Part shown: piece by piece, positions 23,601 through 33,250 of the stretch
Numbering within the stretch: the first letter of the stretch is position 1
How the letters are laid out: the number at the start of each line of letters is the position of its first letter
From: Panax quinquefolius
Taxonomy: Eukaryota > Streptophyta > Magnoliopsida > Apiales > Araliaceae
Reading direction: 5' to 3'
Length of the DNA: 64,000 nucleotides
Assembly (NCBI GenBank): GCA_020205615.1
Contig: CM035162.1
Span: 47,524,076 to 47,588,075, forward strand
The notes under the pieces: model-generated
Told to the model about the DNA's origin: nothing
What the model saw: the letters and a program-made list of their open reading frames with translations, nothing else
Database searches by the model: none
Translations under genes and position numbers: made by a program

Positions 23601-24694
23601 AACCATCAAAAAAATTCCACTAACATAGAGAGATCTTAAGCTCCCTTACTTAAGCCAAAGGGCGTTAGACTTCTGTTCCATTAACTGCCTTCTGTCAGAG
23701 AAATGTTCTCTTCTTTTTGAAGCTCCTCTATCTCTCTTGTATCTCTCTAGATAATTTCCTAACAACCTTCTTACCATCTCGGATCCAACTCCCTTACATT
23801 TCCCGTATACCCAAATTTATTGACTCATATTTATTTTCCTTTTCCCAGCACCAAAATGGTTTTACTGACTCATATTTATTTTCCTTAAATTACCCCCAAA
23901 TTTAAATTCACTATGAGTTTAACCAATCAATTCACAAATTTGAATAAAATATCATCACCTCAATTCATTTCTTCTTAAAAATGTATCCAAACAATCACAC
24001 TAAAACAAGCCAACAGTAGTAATCTCAGCAGTCCACAGTAATAACTCAACTCTTCTTACCCCACTATCTACAATTAGAAAGATAAACCCATTAAATCATT
24101 CCATCTCACCTTAAACATAAACTCAACACACAGAAAGAGAATACTCATAATTTACATGGAACATAAACAAGTTAACTATGCTTCAAAACTTACAATGCAA
24201 GCCTACCAAAAGTCATAAACAAGAAAACCCAACAACAAAATCCCTAAAACCCAAACATAAAACACATTAAAACACAAAATTTAGCAATACCCATCAAAGA
24301 AAAAGGGATCACCTGGCACTGGAAAAGGGCTAGAAGCAAGGGTTTTACAATAATCTTCATTATCAGAGCCAAACAGATCTTTATCATCATCCTCACGGTA
24401 GTAATTATTATTATTAGACCTCACTTCCCCATTGTCTTCATCTTCCTTCTCGCTGCCACTTCCGCTACCACTTCCACTGCCGCTACGGCTACCGCTGCCA
24501 CCGCTACTGCCGCCGCTGCTACTCTCTCCTCCGCCACTTCGCTTGGAAGATGAGGAGGAAGAGGAAGAAGAAGAAGAGGATGAAGACGAAGAAGATTGAT
24601 GGCTCTCTTGTTTATCATTGTTGTCTTCTTCTTCATCTTCTCCAAATAAGTCTAATTCTTGCTCTGAATCCATTTTGAATCTTTGATCAAGCAA
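7576..24694 (-). CDS. DXO1: DXO1-type NAD-cap decapping enzyme / 5'-3' exoribonuclease, 13 exons, frameshift in exon 11
   Basis: DXO family enzymes remove faulty or NAD caps from RNA 5' ends; plant DXO1 also supports cap methylation through its N-terminal extension (established for Arabidopsis). Exons with GT/AG sites and matching phases: 24694-24291, 22671-22437, 21758-21693, 21569-21491, 21379-21300, 21205-21182, 20860-20736, 19362-19146, 19057-19004, 9141-9095, 8693-8611, 8172-8109, 7679-7576. The catalytic set is visible: YCFE (E346), GAEMD (E388, D390), VELKT (E404, K406) and WIQ (Q430). Exon 11 lacks 2 nt within DITQ..VKMK, which would stop translation at about 464 of an expected 527 residues; all later exons are otherwise in frame. 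Intron 9 is about 9.9 kb because of a Ty3/gypsy insertion. Either a recently damaged gene or a sequence error. Confidence 0.88.
7806..8038. mobile_element. Stowaway-type MITE in DXO1 intron 12
   Basis: Terminal repeats CTTCCCTCGTTCCAAAT and, at the other end, reverse complement CTCCCTCCGTTCTAAAA, with TA at both sides (7806-7807, 8037-8038). The length of about 229 bp and the TA duplication are those of Stowaway/Tc1-Mariner MITEs. Confidence 0.75.
8928..8984. repeat. G-rich tract in DXO1 intron 10
   Basis: More than ten closely spaced runs of three or more G on the plus strand (the template strand of DXO1). The pattern meets the usual G-quadruplex rule; the transcript would carry the C-rich complement. 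Confidence 0.8.
9598..9630. repeat. GGGGA repeat in DXO1 intron 9
   Basis: GGGGA/GGGA repeated about six times, again G-rich on the DXO1 template strand and with quadruplex potential. It lies outside the Ty3/gypsy insertion. Confidence 0.7.
9825..9880 (+). mobile_element. Possible SINE/LINE 3' tail remnant
   Basis: CTTACCCCTACTGCTTTGGGATAAAA..GTTGAGTTGG resembles the widespread plant retroposon 3' tail (CCCCAACTTGTTTGGGAT, then TTG repeats). Only the tail is visible. Confidence 0.3.
9968..11084 (+). mobile_element. 5' LTR of the intronic Ty3/gypsy element
   Basis: TGATGAG start and TCTATCA end, 1117 bp. Shared with the 3' LTR along its whole length, including the CCGGGCGACGA block near the 3' end. 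Confidence 0.85.
11085..11100 (+). other. Primer-binding site
   Basis: TTTGGCATCCGAGCCA directly follows the 5' LTR and differs by two bases from TGGTATCAGAGCC, the initiator-Met tRNA complement used by many plant Ty3/gypsy elements. Confidence 0.6.
11348..12563 (+). pseudogene. gag remnant (capsid domain and zinc knuckle)
   Basis: The N-terminal part (11348-11776) is basic and hydrophilic. After a frameshift near 11830 the retrotransposon gag domain follows ([45 protein letters not shown]). It stops at TAA 12201 and resumes in another frame with a CCHC knuckle [14 protein letters not shown] at about 12450-12494. At least two frame breaks, not functional. Confidence 0.8.
12741..14220 (+). 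pseudogene. Retrotransposon protease remnant, split by an hAT-type insertion
   Basis: [20 protein letters not shown] and [20 protein letters not shown] (12741-12923) are characteristic of the aspartic protease region of plant Ty3/gypsy elements. A TAG at 12921 interrupts the frame; LLGRPWQ at about 12965-12984 continues it. The sequence is then cut by the DNA element 12987-13973 and resumes after 13974 with [19 protein letters not shown] Lys/Arg/Glu-rich linker leads to the reverse transcriptase. Confidence 0.75.
12979..13981. mobile_element. Non-autonomous hAT-type DNA transposon with 8-bp target duplication
   Basis: The element (12987-13973, 987 bp) has 15-bp perfect terminal inverted repeats CAGTGTTCTAAAAGT and is flanked by the 8-bp duplication GGCAGTTC (12979-12986, 13974-13981). 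The subterminal regions are filled with CTAGTCGG/CCGACTAG copies in both orientations, as in hAT elements where they bind transposase. The AT-rich core encodes no transposase. TSD length and the CAGTG terminus fit hAT. Confidence 0.92.
14232..15579 (+). pseudogene. Reverse transcriptase and RNase H remnant
   Basis: [10 protein letters not shown] opens the reverse transcriptase (14232 on), followed by frameshifts near 14410-14570. The core at 14639-15094 has [31 protein letters not shown] and the catalytic YFDDILIYS at about 14857-14883. A TGA at 15092 and a frame break separate it from RNase H (15226-15579: [24 protein letters not shown]), which ends early at TGA 15577. Confidence 0.88.
15630..16835 (+). 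pseudogene. Integrase remnant
   Basis: The zinc-binding region (HFGVDKTL then [11 protein letters not shown]) is interrupted by a TAG near 15886 where tryptophan is expected. The catalytic core follows ([25 protein letters not shown]) with further stops (16005, 16164). The C-terminal GPF module ([22 protein letters not shown]) is intact at 16620-16835 and runs to the 3' LTR. No chromodomain follows. Confidence 0.85.
16833..17943 (+). mobile_element. 3' LTR of the intronic Ty3/gypsy element
   Basis: 1111 bp, TGATGAG start and TCCATCA end, preceded by the purine-rich AAGAGGAGAGGAA. Confidence 0.85.
18815..18978. mobile_element. Possible small palindromic MITE in DXO1 intron 9
   Basis: TTGTTATTTCAACAACAAAAGT on the left is matched by the inverted GTTATTTCCACGACAAAAGT on the right, and both ends abut TATATATATA tracts that may be the target duplication. 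The centre has a further inverted pair around TATAGC. Family unknown. Confidence 0.4.
19004..22671 (-). CDS. DXO1: DXO1 exons 2-9: RGG-like linker and catalytic core
   Basis: Exon 2 encodes [17 protein letters not shown] and then [20 protein letters not shown], leading into the conserved core. Exons 3-7 give [56 protein letters not shown] (a 24-nt microexon, 21205-21182) and [19 protein letters not shown]. Exon 8 holds most metal-binding residues (E346, E388, D390, E404, K406). Exon 9 ends EREKLLKFW at the donor GTACAT, 5' of the transposon-filled intron. Phases are consistent throughout. Confidence 0.9.
19885..19965 (-). mobile_element. Possible SINE/LINE 3' tail remnant in DXO1 intron 7
   Basis: On the minus strand GACCCCAATTTGTTTGGGAT is followed by TAAGGCTTT, the common plant retroposon tail motif. 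The body was not identified. Confidence 0.35.
20587..20660. repeat. (AT)12(GT)25 microsatellite in DXO1 intron 7
   Basis: Uninterrupted AT then GT dinucleotides; likely polymorphic. Confidence 0.95.
24291..24694 (-). CDS. DXO1: DXO1 exon 1: acidic, serine-rich N-terminal extension
   Basis: Start codon at 24694 opens [18 protein letters not shown], followed by a run of about 17 serines, a Gly/Ser/Arg stretch, a second acidic patch and [18 protein letters not shown]. This is a low-complexity, probably disordered extension typical of plant DXO1 and absent from animal DXO. The exon ends GATGG at the donor GTATTG in phase 2, which fits the acceptor before exon 2. An alternative donor at CCAG/GTGATC gives the wrong frame for exon 2. 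Confidence 0.88.
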
Positions 24695-24956
24695 ATATAC
24701 AGAAATGTAAGTGTAAAGGTTTGATTTTGATCGATGAGGTTCTGAGCTTTAATCTGTGTAGGGTGTAATGAGTAATTTGGGTACGCTGAAGAGACAACTC
24801 GGGAACTACTGACTCGGATTTTATAAAGATTTTTCCCGAGTCAGGACGAGTTGGGGAAATGAACAAATGGGTGACAGAGTGGGCCTTTTCTTCATCTATT
24901 TCGGGCCAGCCCAACATACTAATCCACAAACCCACTACTTTTTATATTAATATATT
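24695..24956 (-). promoter_or_regulatory. DXO1 5' flank / promoter with TGGGCY site II motifs
   Basis: Only about 260 bp separate the DXO1 start codon from the Pack-MULE end. On the minus strand TGGGCT lies at 24913-24908, and GGCCCA at 24885-24880 with TGGGCC on the opposite strand. Site II elements of this kind are common in promoters of plant housekeeping and RNA-processing genes. No TATA box is obvious; the transcription start is not determinable. Confidence 0.4.
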
Positions 24957-25704
24957 GGGTTCTTTACAGAAATATACAACAATTAGAAAGTAATTACACC
25001 ATTAGTGCATCAACAAAATAATTACAAAAAGAGTGTAATTAGGACCCATATTACAAAAATAGTACAAGTCACATTAATAAGGAAACCTAAAATCAAGGAA
25101 AAATAACTGCCATAATTAATAATTCAAATTCAAATATTTGGGATCTAACAACAAAAATAAATTCAAAATCAAAATAATAATTTAAATTCAAATCTTCATC
25201 TCCCTTTCCATATTTTCTCTCTCCTTTGTAACTAAGAAATTCCATCTAGCTCGTTCATGGTGTATGTGTAGCAGATCTGAATCTGCATCTTCTATTCTCT
25301 AAAATAACTTCAGATTTCTCTCCAATACTTGATTTGCGTACTGGGGAATATAATGAACTTGCACGGTCCACTGCCTTGATAGGAGGTTCCTGTGGTTTGT
25401 AGTAAATCAAGATAAAAAATATATATATTCAACAAAAGTGAATTTGTAAAACAATTTATTCTTTCACTTAAATACACTTTAAACTTTTTAAAAAATCTCC
25501 TTTTTACAATTTAAACCTTAATATTTCAGTTTTTACTTTTTTAGTTCCGCTACTCTGCCGCTACACCGCCGCGAATCTCCGTTGTCCAAAACGCCAATGA
25601 GAAGAAGAAGAAGATTCGTCTTACAAAAAGTTTAAAAATAAATAGATGTAACTTTTACTGTTCTGAATTTTTTTTTATGACTATTTTGTTACTCATAAAT
25701 ACTA

Positions 25705-26020
25705 AAATGGTTACCTTTGTATGAATGGTTGGCTACCAACTGTATCACATTCAAACGAAATTGGTAACTTAATAAAACTGAATTGGTTACCTTGATCTGA
25801 AAGTTCGGTTACCAACTGCACTATTAAAAAACTGCAGGTGTGGATGTGAATTGGTTACCTTGGTATGAAGGTTTTGTTACCTTTGTATGAAGGTTTGCTT
25901 ACCTTGATCTGAATGTTTGGTTACCAACTGCACTAAGAAAAAATTGAAAGTGTGGAAGTTGATTGGTTACTTTGATATGACAGTTTTGTTACCTTGGTAT
26001 GAAAGTTTGGTTACCATCAT
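25705..26020. repeat. Degenerate GGTTACC repeat array
   Basis: About ten copies of GGTTACC or a one-base variant, each usually followed by TTGRTMTGAA or AACTGCAC, spaced about 20-60 bp. A longer unit of about 110 bp (GGTTACCTTGATCTGAA to AACTGCACTA) appears twice, at about 25790 and 25905. Confidence 0.7.
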
Positions 26021-26130
26021 CCAGTATTTGAAGGAACACATTGAACACGTCAGAATGGACTTTCTCAATCTCATCAAACAAAATACCATCCATTCCCACC
26101 ACCTCCTCAATCCATTTTTTATGCTCCACC
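26013..26130 (-). pseudogene. Fragment of a Clp/Hsp100 AAA+ ATPase gene (Walker B region)
   Basis: On the minus strand the sequence reads [18 protein letters not shown] and then FLQILDDG, the second-AAA-module Walker B block of ClpB/ClpC-type unfoldases (hydrophobic residues then DE). Only about 35 residues are present, with nothing of the sensor or Walker A parts, and the sequence diverges into the GGTTACC repeats. A captured exon fragment is the best explanation. Confidence 0.7.
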
Positions 26131-26425
26131 GCCAAATCAGACCCAGCTTCCGCCTCTGCCACAGCCGCCACAATCAAGAGGTGCAAATCAGTATTCCCAA
26201 AATTGGGGTGGTTACAGTGGTGCTGGTGATTGGTCTTCCTTTCCCCAAAATTAACCATCTTAGACAAGTTTTCAACATGCAAATTACGGCTCATCTTCAT
26301 CACAACCCCATTATGGAGCTCCTACAAAAAATCAGATCCCTTTAGCTGCCCTACCTCAACAGCAACAACAGTATTCATATCCACCGCCACCACCGCCTGA
26401 ATCTTCATACCCACCTCCATTTTGA
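26126..26425 (+). pseudogene. Pro/Gln-rich C-terminal exon fragment, source gene unknown
   Basis: The plus strand reads [20 protein letters not shown], then [16 protein letters not shown], two in-frame stops (TAA, TAG near 26248-26260), then [13 protein letters not shown], a Gln run, YSYPPPPPPESSYPPPF and TGA. The composition resembles tails of plant RNA-binding proteins, but I do not recognise the parent. The internal stops and its place inside a transposon mark it as a captured pseudo-exon. Confidence 0.5.
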
Positions 26426-26465
26426 CCCTTCATTTTGAGAAGCTACTGAGGATATATAGTTGGTT

Positions 26466-26470
26466 GACTC

Positions 26471-26505
<35 letters not shown>

Positions 26506-26522
26506 AAGAAAGAAAGAAAGAA
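26466..26522. repeat. (AT)n(AG)n(GAAA)n microsatellite
   Basis: Compound simple repeat inside the Pack-MULE. Confidence 0.9.
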
Positions 26523-26783
26523 TACGTTGAATGAAGAAGAAGGGTGATGACTAACTAATGCAGTTGTATAGATGAGGGGAGAGAGAAGAAGCCATGGGGA
26601 TAACTAATCCCTAAATTAAGGAATCTTAATTGCATACTAATTCCCTAAATTAAGGAATCCTAATTGCACTAATATTGTAAATAAATATGAAATTATATTA
26701 ATTGTGTAAATATTTTATGAGTACACTATTGTTGTAATTATTTTCAAAAATATAATAGAATATGTAATTCATCCTAATATATT

Positions 26784-26920
26784 TTCGCTAAGCCCATGCT
26801 ACGAATGGAACGGTGGTCGAAATTGAAATCGAGTACTGGATTTTGGAAATTATTAAAATAAGAATTTAATAAGCAAAATTCTTATTATGAGATGTTTTGA
26901 GTTTGAGTATGTGTATATAT
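26784..26920. other. Intergenic, nothing recognised
   Basis: Short AT-rich spacer between the Pack-MULE and the solo LTR. Confidence 0.5.
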
Positions 26921-28518
26921 GTGTTTGGAAGTTGTCGTTTACACTCCTAAATTAACCTTACTTTCACTTTACAAATTTAAACAATTAGCATAGTAGTAAG
27001 CAAGGATCGATCCCACATAGAGTGATTTATTTTATATTTATCCTATGATTTTTAATGAAAAGGGGATTTTGAATTAATTAACTAAATTAACCAGAATAAA
27101 TAACGAATAAAAAGCTTCAGTTCTTCAGGTCAGTATCACCTTTATACAACAATAGATTAATAGTGTAACATTATTTACCCTTCAATGAAACTAATAGCCA
27201 TAGGTAACAACAAACTCTGCTACCCAAAACTCCCCTTAGATTGTCATTCAATGAAACAAGCTCTTCACAAGATTCTAACCATTATATAACCTATAACAAG
27301 CTCTCTAAATTTAATATAACAGTAGCATTAAGAAATAGGGAAGTAGACTATTCCAAGCAACAAACACATAAGCTCGGATTGTTTAACTTGTCTTTTGATA
27401 ATCATAGCAATACTCAAAAGCTTGTCCACAATCAAGTATTACTAATTACTACTTGTGATTAGGAACAATATCAATTACACGTAATATTATTCTTTAATCT
27501 AGCATATGATATTCGTTAATCAACTCAATCCTGTAGAAATCAAATCAGTTAAGCCAAATAACATTCAAAAATTAAATCAGATTATCAAGAATGAATTTCA
27601 TATGAGAATGAATAAATAATGAATACTCAATTAACCATTAATTATAAATAAGATTCAACGTCCCTTAGAACTGAATAAAAAGAACTTAGCTTGTGTCTTC
27701 AATCCTCCAATGTTGTAGATGAGAGAATGTATTAGATAACTGAATGAATAAAACCCTGACTATCATCCTCTATTTATAGTGCTAGACAAAGTCCTAAATC
27801 CTGTGGGAATTAGAAATCCAAATCCTAAAAGGAATCACAAATCATAACTAGTTTCTATAAAGAAATAGAATCTAATTTGGGAATAAATCTTAGTCTAAAA
27901 GATATCCTAAATCTAATAGAAATATCAAATCCAATTTCAAGTAGAAATCTGCCAAAATGTGCTTTTAGAAACTTTTCAAAAATCCAAGATTTCCCATTTT
28001 TTCCCGCTCAAATTCGCCCATAGGTCCTGCTGCGACGTCCTTTGGTAAAACGACCATAACTTTTGATCCGAGAGGAGTTACGGAGCGTGCTACCTATCAA
28101 ATCGAAGCTCTCGACGAGATCTACAACTTTACTTCTTTGAGAATTGATAGATTCTAGCTAAAGTAAGGTCGAAATCAGGCTCTAAGTGACTGCTATGTAA
28201 ATTGCAACTTCCAAACTTTGAGGTTCAACGTCCGTTTAGTAAAAAGATCATAACTTTTTCATATGAACTATGATTGAGACGATTCAAGATGTTCCGAAAA
28301 GCTAAGGAAGAGCTCTACAATAAAATCCAAGTCCTAAGCTAAGACTATGCATCCAACTTAATGCTGAAAACCCTGCAATTTTCCCTTTTTCCTCATTTCA
28401 GCTCCAATTCTTCCTGAAATCATTAAACACCTTAATAAGCTCATATACACATGAAACATGCAATAAAACTAAATACAAAGGAATCAAAATAAATGAATAA
28501 TATGCACTCATTAGTGTT
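26921..28518 (-). mobile_element. Solo LTR of a Ty3/gypsy element with target duplication
   Basis: LTR 26926-28513 (1588 bp) flanked by GTGTT (26921-26925, 28514-28518). In minus orientation it starts TAATGAGTGCATATTATTC (first bases TG mutated to TA) and ends AACGACAACTTCCA. TATAAATA lies at 27778-27771 on the minus strand. No internal region or second LTR is present, so it is a recombination product. Family resembles Athila/Tat LTRs. Confidence 0.85.
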
Positions 28519-29004
28519 ATATATTGTGAAATATGTGATTTGATATGCAGAGAATTATATATTCATGTACTGGGAAAAAAAGATTTAATAGTTAACTAAA
28601 CTATTAAAGAAATTAAATATAATTATTACGGAAAGGAAATTAACCTGAATAATATTAGTTAATTTAATTAAGTTAAAAATATATTATGAAATAATATAAG
28701 TTGATTATCATGCTTTGATTGGCGATGGAATTGTTATGAATTAAATTTCATAAATAATGTGAGTAATTTACTTAATTAAAATAGTGAATTAGTGTAAGCA
28801 TATTAGTTTTAATAAATGAGAAAGTAATATATTACATATGAGTGTAATATGTTAAAGTAATACGATTGTCAATCTTGTAAATAGTTAAATTATTTATCGA
28901 ATAAAATAAATATTTTAATTGGAATATTTATGGAATTGAATAAATATTCAATGGAGGTTATTATGGAAATATTCTAATTTAATTAAATAAATAAATTAGA
29001 AAGG
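28519..29004. other. AT-rich spacer, nothing recognised
   Basis: Target region of element A; it continues at 39641. No gene or RNA found. Confidence 0.5.
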
Positions 29005-30103
29005 TAATGTGTGACGCCCCCAAAATCGGTATACATCACCTATTCCGAGTCGCCAAATACATGGTACAAAATTTAAATACAACTTAATTATACAACAGTC
29101 GTGTAAAATACGACTAAACATATGCTGTGAGTTTTAATACAAATATTATCATCTAGACAACCTACAAACTCAATGGGGTCCTCATTACATTTATTATCAC
29201 ACTATTTCATAGAATAGTGAGGACTACTAATGTTATTATCTGGACCATCACTCTGATCCCCGACTAGTCCCTGCTACGTTCTTATTTCCTGAAGAGAACA
29301 ATGAAAGCAAAAGGGTGAGCTCAACTAGCCCAGTAAGAAAATATTATGACTAAGATAATGCGAATAAATTATCATTAGCCTTCAACAAAGTTAAACCGAT
29401 AAAATATAATAAACATCAAGTTTAATCTGCAGCGAATTTCACAAGCAATCCATTAGAAGAGTTAAGTAGAGAATAAAATCTACTATCTTCTATGATTTAA
29501 AAGGTTTTTCATGGCTTTTATCGCTGAGACTCAGCTTAATAAATAATCCACATCATCCCTGCACTACGACCAAGGATATTCATTAGTATCACAACCACAA
29601 ATTATCCATGCACCACAACCAAGGATATTCGTGTATTCATCAACGGTCATGATCATGCCAATAACTGTCCATCAATGCACTACGGGCCAATGAGGACTTT
29701 TACCACATCATTTGTAACATTACGGTCATGATTACACCGAATAATCCCTGGTCATAATCATACCAAGTCCATCTATGCACTACACAGAAGCCATGATGAC
29801 TTTCACCAAAATATAAACATGAGGATGATGACAATGATATAAGAATTCAATAAAACAAGTTCAAGAATTAATTTATCCAGGAACTAATAACGTCCAAATT
29901 GTCAACATGATACTTCTTTGTAGAGTAAAATTCAAGAATGGTCAGAAGAATATTTTCATGAAAAGATACTGGATGAAGCGCAAATATCAAGGATATTCCA
30001 CTAATTTCATGGAGTATAGAAGTCAAAATTTTAACCAACTAGGTATAATAAAGAATGAAATAACAAAAGAAATCGCCAGGCATGCGATAGACCGCACATG
30101 CAG

Positions 30104-30395
30104 GTTATTCCAATAGAATAATAAATAACGGAACCAGGTCCGGCGTAAAACGCACAAATAGGATATTCCAACAGCATAATAAAGAATGGAATCGTCCACA
30201 TGTAAAAGCACGCATGTGATATTCCAACATAATAATAAAGAATGGAAGCAGTGTCCAAGCGTAAACGCATGCATGTGATATTCCAACATAATAATAAAGA
30301 ATGGAATACGGTAAGAATTTCACCAAGTATAGGTAGCTCACAGATACAAAAGTTATTCCAATGTAATAATAAATAATGGAATAATGTAAGTTCTC
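30104..30395 (-). repeat. About 57-bp tandem repeats with stem-loops in LTR A (left copy)
   Basis: Four to five units, each with ATTCCA, a loop of about 16 nt rich in ATAATAA, then TGGAAT, so each unit can fold as a hairpin. Units are separated by variable CG-rich linkers (GTAAAACGCA). Confidence 0.8.
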
Positions 30396-31098
30396 TTCAT
30401 GAATACAAAAAGAAATAATACCCACCGTAAAAAAAAACTGGATATAAGAGTAGGAAAGTAATGTAATACTTTTCTATAGTTTCTCTATAATTTCGCTCTC
30501 TAGAGTTTCTGTGAATTCGTAAGAAATAATGAAGGAATGAGCTTCTATTTATAGGAGAATGGAAAGATACTATTTGAAAAATAAATCACGGACGCAATGT
30601 AATGTCGATTTAATAATTTTTTAAATTCACTAAGCTTGAGACGTGTCGAGACACTAATTAACACTTTGAACCAATAAGGGAGTACCCTTTAAAATAATAC
30701 TCACGTTGCTAAAATAAAAGCTTTCAACAAATGTTATACCAACCAATCAGAAGCTACCTCCATCTTAAGGGAATGCAAATTTCAAAGTGTTAACCAATGA
30801 GGGAACCCCCTCCTTTATAAAGTATTGAATATGAAGCATACTAGGAATATTTGGCCGATATTTGTTCATAATTTACCCCATTTCACATGCCATCACACTA
30901 TATAATACTAATACTTTACTCCACCACTTCCATTTTTCCACCAAAAATTCCACTCACATAATCCACCCATAATATTCCACTCACCTCATTCCTACGGCAC
31001 ATCAACACACACCCACAATTTCCTTCCTTACAAGACATCTTCCCCCCACCCCCCTTTTTCTCCCACCCCCTTTTCTCCCACCCCACACATATATACAT

Positions 31099-31099
31099 G

Positions 31100-31148
<49 letters not shown>
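31099..31148. repeat. AT microsatellite in LTR A
   Basis: (AT)n run; the matching copy in the other LTR is at 38819-38873. Confidence 0.9.
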
Positions 31149-31149
<1 letters not shown>

Positions 31150-31917
31150 TTTATAACTTCCTTCCGATTATTTGAAAAATGGGTAAATGGGGGTTCATAA
31201 AATAAAATCTACATCAAATACATCATAAAAATTCCTTCAATATTTTTAACAACATTTATCATCATTATTATAATTCACAATATTAATCGACCAGGTCGTT
31301 CCCAAGAAAGAGGGGGCTTTCCAATAAGAATTTCTTCCCATTGGCGCGCAATTAGGTGACCAAACATCTCCTCGATGTAACTTCTAGATCATCGTTAATA
31401 TTGCAAATAATAATATTAATAACTTTGTCATCTCAATTATTGATTTAATAATATATAAAATATCGACAATAATCAAATCAATTAACGTAAGATATTATGC
31501 AAAGAATTACATCAGAGCAATAATTGAACAAAACCGAGTGACTTCTCACGTAAGCATCAATAATCAATACTGCAGCTATCGCAAGCTACTACGCCAGACA
31601 TCGCATTTTTTTAACACCGGTGTTTCAACAGCTAACTGTAAAACTTCCGCCGTTATTTTCATAAAGTATTTTTGTCGCTTTCAATCCAACAATAATTTTT
31701 CGTTGTAGGGGTCCACCAATGATTGTGCCGTTGTACAAATATTCCTCGTTAAAACTAATATTCCCCACCAATCGAATATTATATAACAACTTATGTGACT
31801 TTGAAAAATTTATAAATATTACCCACAACTATAACATTATATCAAATTCATTCCATAATATTTAAAAATGATATTTATAGAAAATTCATCTTTATTCATA
31901 AAAGTTGGGGTCTTACA

Positions 31918-31934
31918 ACTTCCCCTTCTTATGA
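31918..31934 (-). other. Polypurine tract of element A
   Basis: On the minus strand AAGAAGGGGAAGT directly precedes the 3' LTR. Confidence 0.7.
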
Positions 31935-31950
31935 AATTTCGCCCTCAAAA

Positions 31951-32480
31951 TTAGGGTACGTACTTGGTATGTCGAAGAGGTAAGGATAAGAGGTAAGGAT
32001 ACCTTGATTTCATTTCAGATTCTAACTCCCAGGTCATTTCCTCAACATCGTGGTTTCTCCACAAAACTTTGATTTGAGGTATAACCTTGGAGCATAGAAT
32101 ATGTTCCTTCTTATCCAAGATTTGAACAGGAACCTCTTCATACGTTAAATCTTCCGCTATTTTGTCCGGTTCTAACTCAATAATGTGGTTCGGGTCTTTC
32201 ACATATTTACGTAACATGGATATGTGAAAAACGTTATGAACACGAGACATACTTCAAGCAGAAAGTTAGTCTATAAGCCACGCTTCCTACTCGATCGAGG
32301 ATTAAAAATGGGCCGATGAATCGAGGATTGAGCTTTCCTCTCTTTCCAAATCTCGTAACTCCTTTCCATGGAGCAACACGTAACAACACATAATCTCCTA
32401 TATCAAATTCCACGTCCTTTCGATGAAGATCAGCATAACTCTTTTGTCGATCTTGTGAGGTTTTTATACTTTGTTTGGAT
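31951..32480 (-). pseudogene. Element A integrase C-terminus and chromodomain
   Basis: Minus strand. The 32250-31951 ORF has VFHISMLRKYVKDPNHII, then the chromodomain VLWRNHDVEEMTWELESEM ending YPYLL. Chromodomains at this place bind histone marks and direct insertion to heterochromatin (known for chromoviruses). Upstream, KVSPWKGV-like sequence is present out of frame to about 32480. Confidence 0.85.
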
Positions 32481-32546
32481 CGTTTGAATCTTTTCCGTAG
32501 TCATACGTATTCAACTCCGGTCCCAAACAACGCTGCTTCACCCACC

Positions 32547-33250
32547 TCATCCCAAAGATACCGAAGAACGACACTTTCTTCCATACAACGCCTCAAATGG
32601 AGCCATGCCAATACTTGCTTGATAACTGTTGTTGTAGGAAAACTCTACCAATGGTAAGAACTTATCCCAACTTTCTTTGAAGTCAAGGACACAGAGTCTT
32701 AATAAATCTTCAAGAGTTTGAATAGTCCTCTCCAACCGCCTCCGTCCGTCTCGGAGGATGATATGCCGAGCTAAATCAGTAAATCTGTGCCCATAGTTTT
32801 CTGCAAACTAACCAAAAATCGTGAAGTGAATCTTGGGTTTCGATCAGAAACTATGGATACTGGCATACCATGCAGTCTTATAATCTTGTTTATGTACATA
32901 CGAGCAAGACGTTCAAGTGTATAAGTTTCTCGTATCGGTAAGAAATGAGCAGACTTGGTCAATCTATCAACAATGACCCAAATCGCATCTATACCTTGAG
33001 AAACCTTAGGAAGACCGGTAACAAAATCCATGGTAATGTGTTCCCACTTCCATTCTGGAATTTTAAGTGGTTGCAATGGACCTTTTGGTACTTGATGCTC
33101 CACTTTAACTCGTTGACAAGTTAGACACCTTGAGATAAACAACGCTATCTCTCTCTTCATATTGCTCCACCAAAATGTATGACGAATATCATGATACATT
33201 TTGGTACTCCCAAGATGGATTGCAAACGGTGTGTTGTGCGCCTCCATCAT
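32547..33250 (-). pseudogene. Element A integrase core
   Basis: The minus ORF 33250-32771 has the zinc-binding CLTCQRVK, the first catalytic Asp in ITMDFVTGLPKVS, and the second in IVSDRNPRF. The reading frame breaks at about 32770-32735, where YHP..TDG and the catalytic Glu region are scrambled, then continues at 32735-32547 ([20 protein letters not shown]). Confidence 0.85.

Larger units (their letters stand above)
24948..26783. mobile_element. Candidate Pack-MULE carrying host gene fragments
   Basis: Element 24957-26774, flanked by the 9-bp duplication TAATATATT (24948-24956, 26775-26783). Its ends align as imperfect inverted repeats over about 70 bp (GG at the tip, TTACA at position 8, then GAAA.TAATTACA.CA..AGTG at position 30). 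Inside are a Clp/Hsp100 fragment on the minus strand, a Pro/Gln-rich fragment on the plus strand and a GGTTACC repeat array. No transposase. The AT-rich duplication could occur by chance, so the call leans on duplication and terminal repeats together. Confidence 0.6.
29010..31917 (-). mobile_element. Element A 3' LTR
   Basis: On the minus strand it runs TGTAAGACCCCAAC to GGGGGCGTCACA, 2908 bp. A TATAAATAG box is on the minus strand near 30550. It contains a tandem hairpin repeat, a C-rich run (31038-31083) and an AT microsatellite. Confidence 0.92.

Noticed and set aside
30100..30395. CRISPR-like array (regular repeats with spacers)
   Set aside because: The repeats are diverged, spacers are similar to each other, and the array is duplicated in both LTRs of a plant retrotransposon.
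30023..30425. Hydrophobic minus-strand ORFs with Tyr/Cys repeats in LTR A and its copies
   Set aside because: Produced by the 57-bp tandem hairpin repeats; lengths and frames differ between LTR copies.
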